Source: Mangifera indica
Lineage: Eukaryota; Streptophyta; Magnoliopsida; Sapindales; Anacardiaceae
Assembly (NCBI RefSeq): GCF_011075055.1
Contig: NW_025401099.1
Coordinates: forward strand, 310,001 to 374,000
DNA length: 64,000 nucleotides
Direction of reading: 5' to 3'
In this document: positions 36,684 to 49,576 of the stretch, piece after piece
Position numbering within the stretch: position 1 is the stretch's first letter
Layout: every line of letters begins with the position of its first letter
Notes under the pieces: model-generated
Databases searched by the model: none
Told to the model about the DNA's origin: nothing
Seen by the model: the letters and a program-made list of their open reading frames with translations, nothing else
Program-made: the position numbers and the translations under genes

Positions 36684-39090
36684 TTAACTTTTTCATTATA
36701 TATGATATGGCTAAGATATGTTATTTGTGAACATCTGAAACTACATTTGTTCGTTTTGAAATGTAACTTGTGATGCCTCAAGACTTTAAAAACCAAGCCA
36801 AGATGATGAATATGATCTCCCTCATTCTCGCTATAAATGAAAATGTCATCAAAAAATATTAGAACAAATTGCCTTAAGTAAGCCTTGAAGATCAAGTTCA
36901 TTAGGCCTTGGAAAGTTAATGGGGCATTGGTTAGCCCAAACAACATAACCAAGAACTCGTAATAACCTTAATGTGTCTTGAAGATCATTTTATCAATCAA
37001 CGATGGATGCATCTAAATTAGCCAATATCCAAACTTAACATCAATTTTGGAGAAGATAGTTGATCCCCCAAGTTCATCAAACAACTCTTTAATAATAAGT
37101 ATGAGATATTTGTTTTTAATTGTTGCCTTGTTGAGCCCTTTATAGTCAATACAAAGTTTTCATGTCCCATTCTTATTCTTAACAAGAACAATAGGACTTG
37201 AATAAGCACTAGTGCTAACTCAAATCACCACAACCTCTAACATTTCCTTGACCATCTTTTTTATTATGTCTTTCTGCATACTAATATGCCTATAAGGTCT
37301 CAAATTCACTAGTTAAGCTCCTTTCTTGAGCACAATCTAATGGTCATGGTCCCTAGGTGGTGGTAGCTCTTCATTTTCTTTAAAAATGCCTTCATACTGC
37401 TTTAATAGTTCTTGTAATTCTAACAATTTAGACAACCTTGTTCTCCACAACTTACAACATATCCAACTTCGTTTTATTAGATGGCCATAACAACAACATG
37501 GTATCTAGTTGAGAATTCTTCCTTAATAGCCTTTGCATTTTGTTACTATCAATAATTGATAGTCATCCCTCTATGGTCATTTAAATATATTGATGCCAAT
37601 CATAAGTGAACCTCATTCTAAGTTCCTTGAAGTTTTATAAAACATCCCCCCAAAGCGATTAGCCATTGTGTTCTTAAAATAAGATCATAGTGGTCAAAAG
37701 GAAGCAAGTATACATTTGTAGAGAATTTGTGCCCTTGACGACTTCATTTAGATCCCTCACACTTATACTTACACTACAATTCTTCCCCATTGGCCACTTT
37801 CACTTTGGTTCCTTCTATCATTTTAAGTGCACAACCCAATTTTAAGGTTGTTTTCTCACTTAGGAAGTTGTGTACTTCTATAATCAACTAGTATAAAAAT
37901 TAACTTCTTCCCACACATGCCAATTAGTCTCATGACCAAAGAATTAGTCACTCTATCTAGAACATTCATCAATAACTACATCAAGCTAGTTTTTTCATAT
38001 TTCTCTTCTAGATTTTTCACCATTTCTCCCTCTTCACTTGTATCAACTTCTACTTGCAAATTGAACGTTTTTTTCTTCTTGCACTTATGCTTAAATGAGT
38101 ACTTATTATTACACCAAAAGTAGAGGCCTTTGGCTAGTTTCTCATCTATTTCTCTATTAGACAGTGTTTAGTTATTTTTGAGGGGTCGCTTGGTTAAAGT
38201 TTAAACATGTTTGGGGTAGGTAATAGTCCTAATTAGGTATGATTTTAGTGTAGGGATTATGATTTGTTATGAGTTGTTAGGATGGTTGTAGGTTCATATT
38301 AGTAAAGTTCTTGTAGTAGGTTTTGGCTATTCTTTCATAGTAACAACAATAATCTCTTGGAGCTAGGTAAGGGCATAAGCTTCAGCTGGCATTTTCAACC
38401 TAAACATATGTATAAGCATCTAGAGTACATTAATCAATATCGACAAGAAAAAACTCAAGGCCTGATCCTCCCATATACTGGTCCTAGGATATAATTCATC
38501 AAATGAATCTAAATACTCTTGAAAAGTGCCAACCTACTTTAGGTTTCACAAATCAAATAATAGATCATCATAAGCATGGATTCTAAATCGAGCTCCCATG
38601 CATTGGACGTAATCTTCCTAAGTTACTGACTAATTTCCCTTATCCTTATGAAACCTTGATATTGTTGTATCACTTTACCTTCCAAGTGTAAGACAGCTAC
38701 CTTCACCCAACTGTCTTTTAGTGTTCTATCTACTTCAAAGGAATACTTGACCAGGAGCCAATGATCAAAGTTTTTTACATCAAACTTTGGAAATTTTAAA
38801 TAAAAGGATCGTCCTTATAATTATCCTTATAATCATCTTTGTTTTGGCCCCTATCCTAATCCTTCTTCTTCTACCACATCCATTAGTTTTTGTTTGTGGA
38901 GAATTTCCAATTTTTGTACACTAAGTCTTCTAATAAGCTCTTTTATCTCTTTCATGGATTCTTTCACTCATTTTATCTCTTCCATGGATTCTTTAAACTT
39001 TTGTTGTTATTGCAATTCCACTTCTTGCATAACTTACATAAGTTCACATCATAACTCCTAAAATTGGGTCCCCTCTACCATGGCCAAAAT
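36684..39090 (-). pseudogene. Gypsy G2 gag, protease and N-terminal reverse transcriptase
   Basis: 36674-36952 reads as reverse transcriptase with FGLTNAPLTFQGLMN and the catalytic box VLIFFDDIFIYS, both Asp residues present. 36960-37320 holds the fingers region in shifted frames (WKLCIDYKGLNKATIK-like). 37400-38100 would be protease and the linker, and 38560-39060 gag; both are recognisable only in pieces with many stops. Same element as 32765-34868, displaced by the solo LTR. Confidence 0.7.
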
Positions 39091-39093
39091 CTA

Positions 39094-39106
39094 GGCTTTG
39101 ATACCA
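39094..39106 (-). other. Primer binding site of gypsy G2
   Basis: TGGTATCAAAGCC on the minus strand, two bases from the LTR end at 39109. One base differs from the usual initiator-Met site. Confidence 0.8.
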
Positions 39107-39108
39107 CT

Positions 39109-39479
39109 TGGTACGAGCTAAACCTTGGATTCTCAAAGAATGACACTCGTTGGAAAAAATCAAAATAATAATAAACTAGAGAGAAAGCACATTAGAGTCA
39201 AGAGAAAAAAGAAAGCAATAATATTCATTCATTCATAATTCCTAAACTTAATTACAATCTATTTATTTATGTCAAATAGCATGACACCCATAATCGAATG
39301 CCATTTGTCTCTTGCTAACAAACTTTTAACAAAATCTTGTAACGAAAACAATAACATCATCTTCTTTACTTCAACACAACGTATTGGCATCTGAATTTGA
39401 ATCGTCTCATCCATACTCATGATCGTTGTCCTGCAACGTCATTCCGCTACTTGGGTGATGATTTGAATTCTCATTAGAA
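39109..39479 (-). repeat. 5' LTR of gypsy G2 (371 bp)
   Basis: Ends CGTACCA at 39109 next to the primer site and begins at 39479 by alignment with the 3' LTR start at 32828. The start sequence is mutated from TGTTGATG. The frame at 39407-39607 reads the same LTR-coded pol tail (HPSSGMTLQ) found at 32765-32828. Confidence 0.8.
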
Positions 39480-40243
39480 TGTCTATCAAGATTGTCCAGA
39501 AGTTCATGTGGAGGAAAACAACCATTTTCATAAAGCATGTTTAAGGATAGGTGGAAACTTAACATCACATGTAGGAATGAAAACGTAAAATTGAAAATAA
39601 ACATCAAGTCTTTATTTTAGATGTTTTTTTCTAATTTCTCGGTTTTGACAGATTTATACACACCCTTGTCATATGTAAAAAAATCAACTAAAAAACATAG
39701 CCTAAACCCTATAGCTAGATTTGAGCCGAGTTAGCTCGAACTTGCTTTCCAATTTGGCTCCAATAAACTCAAAACATGCCTAGTTTACATGAGCTTGTGC
39801 TCAAGTCTATAAATTTTATGTTGTTAAGCTCGAACTTAAGAAGTGTTCTACTCTCTAAGCTCACGAGTCTAGAAAATCTCGATTCAATTCGGTTAAAATA
39901 ACATCATTTTTCATCAATAAACAATAAAATAATGTCATTTTGATTGATTTTAACTCATCTGTAATATCGAGTTAAGCTCAACTCAAGCTTGACTTTGTAT
40001 AGTAATTGAACTTGAGTTTGACTTTACTCAAGCCTAATTGAACTTGAACTAGTTTAAAAAGAGCTCATTAAACTCGAGCCTTCAGCCTAGGCTTAAGCTT
40101 CACTTTCTCAAGTTGAGTCAACCTCAAGCTAATCTAAGTTTGAGCTCAGCTTAATTCAAATCCAACCCTACCTTAGGTTTAGGGTGAGAAATGTTTTTTT
40201 TTTATATAAACCCAAATGAGATGAGCTTGTAAGTTTTTTTTAG
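39480..40243. other. Spacer rich in AGCTCGA/CTCAAG motifs
   Basis: No gene. 39720-40150 is dense in short variants of GAGCTCGA, AAGCTCAA and ACTCGAGCC in both orientations, a common type of low-complexity plant intergenic repeat. Confidence 0.4.
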
Positions 40244-40770
40244 TAAGAACTTTTTGAAATTTCATCATTAAAAATATAAATTTGATTAGTGTTAACGAGA
40301 GTATAAATAATTGGTTGTTAAAATCATAAAAATTCTACATATAATGATGAGATATTTATCCTCATATTTTTTTTCTCACTAAAGCCCCCCCTTTTTTTTT
40401 TTGTAATGAATGTAACATAACACATTAGTTTTATGTATGAAGGCAACAAAAATTGGATACAACCCAATTTTGTGGGTTGTGCCCCCTCAAGCTATGCAAA
40501 AATTAAGGGGGTTAGGCAATACCGTTGGCTGACCTTACCCCTTTGACATGGTTAGTCTTAGTAATTTGTTGACAAATGTTTTTTTGTGGATATTAGCCAA
40601 TAACAACAAATTTGTAAGTATTCTAGTGAGAATTTAAAAAGTCAATCATTAAATGTATAAGTTTGTTTAGTTTAATAAGAGTATAAATAATCGATTGTTA
40701 AAATATTAAAAATAGTACTTATAATGATTAGACATTTATGTTCTCATTATTTCTTTCTCACTAAAGCCCA
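40244..40770. repeat. Direct repeat pair, about 150 bp
   Basis: 40244-40390 and 40620-40770 are diverged direct copies, sharing GAGTATAAATAAT, GATTGTTAAAAT-like and CTCACTAAAGCCC blocks. They lie immediately left of the tandem array and may be part of the same element. Confidence 0.5.
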
Positions 40771-40780
40771 TTATTTTTGT

Positions 40781-43054
40781 TGTTTCCACCTAAATGGTTC
40801 ATTTAACATATCGTAGCTACTTAAAATTGTCATCATAATAAATATTATTATAATAATGAGTTTACAGTTGTCATTAATTTATTAATCATAATAATTTTAT
40901 GTTTATGATAAATTTTGTCATAATATCCATTTTATTTTGATGTGAAAACTTCTCTCTTCTACATATAAATATTTCTTATCAAGGCAACATTAATTTCATC
41001 ATTTTAACTATATTTTCATAACATAGTATGATGAATGATTTTGTTACAACATGTTTTCACCTAAACAGTTTAATAATTGTCTAATAAACTGTGACTATCT
41101 AAGTTTTTATCACAATAAATAATATTATAATAACAAATATACAATTGTCATCAATCAATGCATCGCAGTAACTTTGTAATGACAATAAATTTTGTCACAT
41201 TACCATATTTTGGTGCTACAATTTCCTTCTTTTTACAAATAAACATGTCTTACTATAACAACATTAATTTCTTCACTTTATTTTATTGTCACAACTTAGT
41301 ATGATGTATCATCTCGTCACAATATGTTTTCACTTAAATAGTTCATCCATTATTTTATTGGTCATAATAATTTTATATTAATGATAGATTTTGTCATATT
41401 ATCTATTTTATTCTGGTGCCGAAATTTCCCGCATTTTGCATATAAACATTTTCTAACTATGACAACATCAATTTCATCATTTTAACTATAATTTCAAGAC
41501 TTGGTATGACGAATTATCTTATTATAACATGTTTCCACCTAAACGGTATAGTTATTATCTAATATATTGTGATTACCTAAGTTTTTGTCACTATAATTAA
41601 TGCTATAATGATAAGTTTACAATTATTGTCAATTATTACATCACAATAACTTTATAGTGACAATAAAATTTTTCATATTAACTCTTTTTTTTTTTTTTTT
41701 TGCACTAAAATTTCCTGCCTTTACAAATAAACATGTCTTATCGCAATAACATTAATTTTCTTACTTTAATTTTATCGTCAAGATGTAATAAGACAACTGA
41801 TTTTGTCAAAACCGTTTTCCACCTAATTGGTTCCTCCAATGTTGTTAATATTGTGTACTACCTACAATTTTTTTCACAATAAATATTGTTATAGTGATGA
41901 ATTTACAATTGTTATCAATTTATTGATCCTAATAATTTTATACTACGGATAAGTTTTGTCACATTTTTCATTTTGTTTTGGTGCCAAAATTTCTCTTATT
42001 TGAATATAAAATTTTTTTTTATGATAGCACCAATTTCATCATTTTAACTATAATTTCATGACTTAATATGACAAATGATTTTGTCACAACATATTTTCAC
42101 TTAAACGGTTTAGTCATTATCTAATATACCGTGACTGTCTAAGTTTTTATCACAATAAATAATGTTATAATGACAAGTTTACAATTGTTTTCAATTAATG
42201 TGTCACATTAACTTTATAGTAACAATAAAATTTGTCACATTATCATTTTTTTTTTGCAAAAAGCATATCTTATCATAACAATATTAATTTTGTCATCACG
42301 ACTTATTATGATGAATAATTTTATCATAGCATCTTTCCACCTAAATGGTTCATCCATTGTTTAACCTATCATAACTACCAAAGTTGTTATCATAATAAAT
42401 ATTGTTATAGTAACGAGTTTATAATTATTATCAATATATTAGTTGTAATAATTGTATGTTGACAATAAGTTTAATCATATTATTTTTTTATTTTAGCACC
42501 AAACTTTTCCTTTGCATTTAAACATGTTTTATTATCACAATATCAATTTCATTTTTTTTTATTATAACTTTCAGAATTTGATAAGATAAATTATCTGGTC
42601 ACAATATATATCCATCTAAACGGTTTAGTTAATGTCTAACATACGTGACTATCTAAGTTGTTGTCACAATAACTATTGTTATGGAGATAAGTATACAATT
42701 CTCATGAATTAATCAGTCATAATAACTTTGTGGTGATGAAAATGTTATCACATCATCAAAACCTTTTTGTTGCAAAACTTTTTTACAGAAAAACTATAAA
42801 TGAAATCATTGTGACAAACAATTTTTGTCATTATTATATTGTTATGACAATATTTAATTACAAACATGTGTCACAACTTATTACAATCCTTATAATCATA
42901 TTGTTCAATAGATGTAGTTATAAATATTCAACATTTGAAACTCTCTAATTAATTACTTAAAAAAAAACATTTGTTACAATAACCTATATTATAGTGATAA
43001 AATATATTTTGTCAAATTGTTTTTTTGTCACAATAAGCAAAATTTGTTGTAGTA
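40781..43054. repeat. Tandem array of ~270-bp units in alternating A/B order, CACTA-like right end
   Basis: Eight diverged copies of a marker like TTTCCACCTAAACGGTT begin near 40781, 41051, 41325, 41530, 41812, 42091, 42331 and 42605 (steps 205-282 bp). Odd copies carry GGTTCATCC-like sequence and even copies CGGTTTAGT...CTAATATA, so the array is about four ~520-bp dimers. Each unit also has TTTTGTCAC and TTTACAATTGTCATCAAT motifs. The right edge, AAATTTGTTGTAGTA (43040-43054), resembles an inverted CACTA/EnSpm terminus (CACTACAACAAAT). No transposase is present, and no left terminus was found. Confidence 0.65.
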
Positions 43055-44450
43055 TCAGAGAGGTTCAAATGAATTTTTGAAATTAGATGAGAATGATTCA
43101 AAATCTATTTTATATGTGTGGTTGATCCATCAAAAACTGCTCTTATCAAATGTGAACTAAGGAAAATTACAAAGCCCCCCTCGTTAGGAAAATTATAGTA
43201 ACCATATTTAATCGTTAAGTAAGGAAAACTCCTAAATTGGCATATTTTGGAGGTTTAACATACATGAATTGGTGAAATTACATAACACTTCTATTTAGGA
43301 CAATTATAATAACCCTCGTAACTCTAAACCCAAAACATTAAGGGAAAATTCATGAGTTAGTGTATTATATGTGGTTCACATAATATACTCAAACTAGAGA
43401 AAATTACAATAACCTCCCTCTACCTTAAGCCTTATTTTACATTTAAAAAAAAAAAAAACCCTTTAGCTTAAGTTTGATACTACACATGTAAATCAGGTCA
43501 CTACCTATGTAAATGTGCATAATAAACTACACATACTGCATAGGTAAATGTGAAAAATTCTTGGTATAATAACTTACATTCATAAAGTATATTTGTCTTG
43601 ATAATGTCATTGATAGATCCACATATATATGTAAATCAAAAGACTACATAAGTGAATTAAACATTGCACTAATTCAGTCACTGTATCATAAATATAAGTA
43701 AATATAAATTAATGAAATTTCAAACTAGTTTCATCATTGTATCATAAATATAAGTAAATACATGTGAGTTAAGTCTTATCTAGTTTGACCATTGAATCAT
43801 ATATATGTAAATGAATTAAATATTTCACTAGTTTGACCACTCTATTATAACTGTAAGGTACTCTTCTTGTATCAAAACTAGATATGTAAGTTTAAGAATA
43901 ACTATTACCATCAATATCAACACTTATACGTCTCTTTCTCTTAGGTTGCTCTTTTTAGCTTGTTCTTCCTTTGTCTATAGCAAAAATGTTTCTACTAAAT
44001 TATTAGGATGGTAGCTCACAAGAAATAGCTTGAGTGACAAAAAAGTTGATTTCAAGCATAAGAGAGCAAAGGTTTAATTCCCCTCTAGTGATATTTCAAT
44101 ATTAAATTTTTTACTGACCCAATACAATGATTATAACATTGTCACTAGACCCAAAATTTAACTTATTCATTGTGATTGGTTAGAATGGTAGTAGCTATTA
44201 TTTATAGTAAAAAGTTTCTAAAACTCATGACTCTCTAAGTAAAAAGAGAAGAAGATTGTTGCAAAGTTAATTTATAAATATTATAATTAATTATTAACAT
44301 ATTATTTTCCTGCTAACATGAAGAAAAAAATGTAGGGTTTTTAATTAAAATACTCACTTTTTAAAGGCTTTTCACAAAAATAAATACCCTACTTTTTATA
44401 CCCATTTGACCATCAAATTTTGGTTTGATAAAACTATATATAAACATGCA

Positions 44451-44492
<42 letters not shown>

Positions 44493-45228
44493 TCAGTCAT
44501 TCTCTTCTATTTTCAAAAATTCATCTTAACCTCTCTAACGACTTTTCGTTCAAAATTACAATAACCTTTTATCATTGAACTCTAAAGTTAAAAAATCATA
44601 AGTTGATGTATTTTGGGTTGTGTTGGGCCGACTTCAACGCAACCCACCATTCCTAAGTGTCATGTCGGGTCAAGGCATGTACAGTAATGGACTTTACAAG
44701 TCAAGCTAACCTACACAAATACAAAAGCCCATAACATAAACTATACTATATAGGGTAGTGTTGTGTAGGCTTTTCACAAGCCAACCTATTAATTCTATAT
44801 TTTTTTATTATTTTTTGTTATGTCTTTTGGATTTCTCAAACTAATCTTTCAGTTTTACCCATAACGTTAATGATAAATAATTAACAAGTTTAGATTCCCC
44901 ACACTAATCTTTTGGTTTTTCCATAACATTAATAATAATTTATTATTACTTTTTAATTCTTTGTAATATTAATAAATATTTTTAGATTTTCTATATTAAT
45001 TATTTGTATTCCCCATGTAATAATAAATAATTAATAAAATTTTTAACTAACTAATGATTTTTTAAAAATTTGTGAACAATGTCATGTCGAGTCGGCGCTT
45101 GGGTCGGGCCTCAAGCTGGCTCGACCCCCTTGACACCTCTACATTTACATATGTATTGTTTTGATTTACATTTGTAGTAGCTCCAATTTATTATAAACAT
45201 ATAGATAAGTAATGTCTTTATTTACATG
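43055..45228. other. AT-rich intergenic region with dispersed repeats
   Basis: No gene seen. 43480-43880 carries several copies of an ACTACACATGTAAATCA-like repeat. 44455-44490 is a (TA)n microsatellite. 44610-44790 and 45070-45125 contain GGGTCGGGC/GTCGGGTCAAGG motifs of a common plant intergenic repeat. Confidence 0.5.
44455..44490. repeat. (TA)n microsatellite
   Basis: About 18 uninterrupted TA units. Confidence 0.9.
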
Positions 45229-47538
45229 TGTAATACCTTGTAAATAAAGGAGATTTTGGTCTTTTTCTCTAATTTTAGAATACAATTTTAATTAAATATT
45301 TAATTTATAAAGAAGTGAATGACACTCATTCATGTATAGTGAAAGATAGAATATTCATTTCACATTGAGTGCGTGAAAATAATCAAGTGTAAGATCTAAG
45401 ACAAATGATCATGCATGGTCATGGGAACGCCTGTTCATGCATTTCTTGAATTTGAATTCATATAAGATACATTTGTCATGATTTTAGGACATGCCTTAAT
45501 TGAATAATGACATGAACACCTCGTTCAAGGAGGATGAATGGTCGTTCACAGATCTTGTTTTGCAAAATAAAAAGTGATGTGTTTTGTTTGGTGCACAATT
45601 ACCTTATTTTGCAAAATAAGAGAAAAGTGAGCAAACGGGAACTTTGTTGGGAAAGCAGAAAGACACTAGAAGAGCTTAGATTGTCAAAATCACCATAACC
45701 ATGTGAAAAACAAGCATACACTAGAAGCTAGGTGAGTAGTTGGCCTCTTTTTGCTCTCTTAAATACTTTGATGATGCTTTGTTTGAGATAATTCAGTTTA
45801 GGGATTTTATGTGTATAAAAACATGTTATAATAAGGCATGGTCATGCTAGTATATATGTATGATTCATATTATCTTTAAACTAACGTAATGAGTAATTAT
45901 ATATGTGTGTATATGTCGATAAAGCATGATTAATGAAGATAGTTCTATGATTTGTGGAATTTGTGCATGTTTGATAAAGATTGAATAATAAGATCATGTT
46001 AGGAGTATCTAAAGATTGGTTGGCATGAATTATGGACTATTGGTGTAGAACCTAGTAGGGTACATAATTCTTGGACCTGATAAATGCTCGTTCATGCAAA
46101 CATGAACAATTGTTCATCCCTTAGGATGAAGACCAGTTTTTTATTCATGTGATGAATGTTCATCCTAGAGGATTCAACTTGAACAGACAGTTAGTATGGG
46201 ACGAACGACCGTTCATGTCACTATAAGCTAAACAATAAGGTTAAGAGAGAAATAAGTATTGGAGATTTACAATGTTAGTAAGATGCTCGTAGGTCGTTAG
46301 TCAAGATAAGGGTGAATGTCTGTTTATGCGCTTAGAAAATGAACAAGGAGTGAGGGTATAGTAATGCCCATTTAAACAGTGCAAAATGACATAGATAGAA
46401 AGCCTACAAGAGGCAAGATTAAGTTAGCTAGCAAATCAAAGTTGTCTGATTATATGGAAGATGACAAAGACCTAAACCAAGTAAATCTAGGTCAAAATAA
46501 AGAAAATTGAGGAAAGTGGTGTACACCTAGATAACCACCAGTTGTGTGCAAAAGTGGCATAAGATGTGAGGGCAATAAGGTTATACAAGAGATAAATACT
46601 CATAAGATGCATTATGCACTCGCTATCAAGGTACATTAGCCATTTGTTTTCAGTTCAAGTGTGCATGGTAAGAAAACATGGCATATTAGATAGTTCCTCA
46701 TATGGTCAATAAGATGCATCAAATATACGCCCATGGTAAAGGTCATCATAGGATAGTAATTTAGTTACATAGTCTCGTAGTTATACGTATATGGTAAAGG
46801 AATTACTGTAATCAGTTTTCTCATGTTACCAGGGTATCATAGCTAGTTAGCTTGAGCATCTAATCGCTATTTGCATGAGGCATAATAGTTAATAGACATT
46901 TGGGATGTCAACTGCTTTCATAAGTGCATCAGATATATCAAGTTTAGCTTAAGCCTTAATAGTCTATGTGACAAGGTCTATGTATTTAAGACACGAAGAT
47001 GCCAAGAGTAAATAGATGGGCATAAGAGGATACCAGAAAACATCCACTTTAACCACATAGTAACTTAATAATGGAACACCATATTATAGATTATTGTGTG
47101 CAAGGTGTCGAGAGATCATCTACTTATTGAGTAATTTCAATTACGTGTTTCTTTTCTATAGTTTTGCAAGTAGAGATGAGTAGTGGGGCATGCAAATAAG
47201 CCAGAAGTCAAGCTCAAGTCATTGCATAAGGCTGAGGGGTAGTTTCATCATCATTGTTTTATATTGAGTTTTTATGTATTAATAACAATTTTGAGATTAT
47301 GAATAATTATACATGATCATGTTTGGTTTGTTCATTCAATTTCAGACACAATATTTTTCAGTTATGTATGGACTTGAGATTTTTTAGTTATTTTAGTTAT
47401 ACCTTTTTGTATGTAGTTAAGTTTAAGTATTTAATTGCATGCTCTATATTTCGTTGTATTTGATTAAGAGTTTAAGTTGCACATGTCTCTTTATGTCATA
47501 TTTTATGTAGGAATATGTATTTAGAAAAGGGTGTTACA
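45229..47538 (+). repeat. Possible solo gypsy LTR (2.3 kb)
   Basis: The right end GGGTGTTACA (47529-47538) is a typical gypsy LTR end, the same as in G1. A possible left end is TGTAATACC at 45229, flanked by CATG, the same four bases that follow 47538. The left end is weak because that sequence also belongs to a dispersed repeat (compare 49060-49080). The body has no reading frame but several palindromes like GAACGACCGTTCATG (45400-46330). Confidence 0.35.
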
Positions 47539-47540
47539 CA

Positions 47541-49010
47541 TGGTTTGAAAAGTCAGATCAGACCAATCGGTCTGATCAAAAATCAATTACTATAGCGAGT
47601 TTATAATTAGAAAAAACTGTTTTCTTTACTTTTTCAAACTGGACCATGACTAGACCAGTGGTTTATTACCAGTTTATAGTCTATTCTGGTTCAACGTTCT
47701 AAATCGGCCTAGTAAAAATAAACTTGATATTTTTTTCATTAAACCTTATATAGTGCACAGTGTTTTATGCTTATGCAATATTCAATCGAAATTATATAAC
47801 AAACTTCTGTTTTTAATGTTGTTGATGTTGCTCCAATCCATACCTTCTGCATTGTCGCTGATGTTATTGCTTTAGAATCCAGTCCTACATTGCAACCCAC
47901 ATAATTGCTCTAGTCCTAGGTTACCATCGATGTCGTTGCTCTAACCCTTCTACATAGTCGTCAACATCGTTGATCTAGCTATTCTATGTTACCGACTTCT
48001 AACATTTTTATAGTAAGTTGAATGCTAACTTCCAACGTTTCTATAGTCAGTTGAATGCCATGCCATTGTGATATGTTTCTATAGTTAGTTTACTGGAGGT
48101 TTCATTAGTTCAAAATCTATGTATACATGTAAGTCATATTATTTGCACTATAGCATTAAATTTACTATTACAAATAATATGTTTAATCAATCTTATTTTT
48201 ATTTTTGTAGTTAATTTCTACTACATTTCAAAGATGTCATGTATCATAAGATTTCTATAGACTATTAGTTGCTTTTAAATGTTGTGCAACTCACAATCTT
48301 TCAAATGTTTTAATTACAGGTAACTAACCTTATTTCATTCTCTCTCTCTCTCTCTTTCCATTGATTAATTTGTATTGTGATTTAATGCAATTTTTAGCGA
48401 TTTACAATATAATACCTCAAAAAATTAATCGATAATGCTGATTTCTTGAGTATTTTGAAGAATTCAAACATTTTTTTTACCCTTTGTTCAATCAATTCAT
48501 GTTTACGACTAGACTTAGTAGTTTAGATGTATGACAACTTTTTTCAAAGATAAAATCCATTGAAAGATTGTTTCTATAATTAAGCACTTTCTTTTTTCTT
48601 TTTAATTTGAATAATAGCATCAGATACTGGTATTGGTAGCTGCTTGGAGGAATTTTAGGACCTAAAATTCTCTAGGGAGTTTATTGATGCCAAAACGTGG
48701 TGTAAGTGAATGATTGTGCATTTTATGATGATATGTTTATTTTCATATTTTTATGCTATTCAAGCATCTTATTAGTAGCCTCTTGTTTGACATGTTAAAT
48801 TGCAATATAGATGAAGTGCTTTCAATCAAAACAACTAGTAAGTTCAATTAGTTTGTGGTAACTCTGCTTTGATTTATTATATCTTTTTGGCTATCTTTTT
48901 TGAACTAACAAAAATCCGATTAGATTGGTCGGTCAAACTAGTTTGACTAGTTCGACCAGAACTAGTACTTAAAACGGTTCATATTCTGGTCGGATTCTTA
49001 AAACCTCAGT
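47541..49010. mobile_element. Possible non-autonomous DNA transposon with GGTCGGTC-type ends
   Basis: Left part 47541-47700 (TCAGATCAGACCAATCGGTC, then CTGGACC and TCTGGTTC) and right part 48900-49010 (GATTGGTCGGTCAAACTAG, then GGTCGGATTCTTAAAACC) look like degenerate inverted ends, as in common plant hAT- or MITE-like repeats. The inside has no gene and includes a (CT)n run at 48337-48356. Boundaries are approximate. Confidence 0.35.
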
Positions 49011-49091
49011 GGTACATACCTCTAGTTTATTATAAATATTTGGATATATAATGTCTTGAATTATACGTGTAGTACCATTTTTATGGTTTAC

Positions 49092-49554
49092 TGTTAAGCC
49101 AAGACTTCTCAACGCATCCCAATTAAAAATCTGAAATGTATGTAAGGAGGGTAAACATGCATGGTCACATAGGGGATTGCATAAGGAGATTGAGAATGTG
49201 CTATCATACTTTGTCACATGGGGGAGTGCATGAGAATATCAAGGATGTGCTGTCAAAAAGTGGTCCAAGCTAACGTCTATAACATGCATGAGAAAAAGTC
49301 TTATAGTAGAATTGGTTTTTCATTGTGGATAATGATTAGCTTATTGTGGGTTTGTTAGTCACTGATTAAAGTTCTTATTTTTAGCGTAAGTGGTCGTGAG
49401 TTTAGGAATAGTAGTTAAATTTTATGTATTTAAGTTCTTCAAAATTCAATAAAAAAAGGATCATGTTTTTATCCAAAATTATATGGTACGTTCTCACCCG
49501 AAGAGAATACGGTAGACTTAAGATATATTACTTGGCTTTGACTAGGACTTATCA
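49092..49554 (+). repeat. 5' LTR of G3
   Basis: Starts TGTTAAGCC and ends CTTATCA, with one T before the primer site. Same length as the 3' LTR at 58373-58835 and clearly similar throughout. Confidence 0.9.
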
Positions 49555-49555
49555 T

Positions 49556-49568
49556 TGGTATCAGAGCC
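49556..49568 (+). other. Primer binding site of G3
   Basis: TGGTATCAGAGCC, complementary to initiator-Met tRNA. Confidence 0.9.
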
Positions 49569-49576
49569 AAGTTAGA

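Noticed and set aside
42730..42948. 72-codon plus-strand frame
   Set aside because: Lies in the diverged tandem array and is not shared by the other units.
48969..49217. 82-codon minus-strand frame
   Set aside because: Runs across the edge of the G3 5' LTR and its flank; no similarity to a known protein.
49424..49576. Upstream extension of G3 gag to ATG 49424
   Set aside because: It would translate LTR and primer binding site; ATG 49577 follows the primer site as usual.
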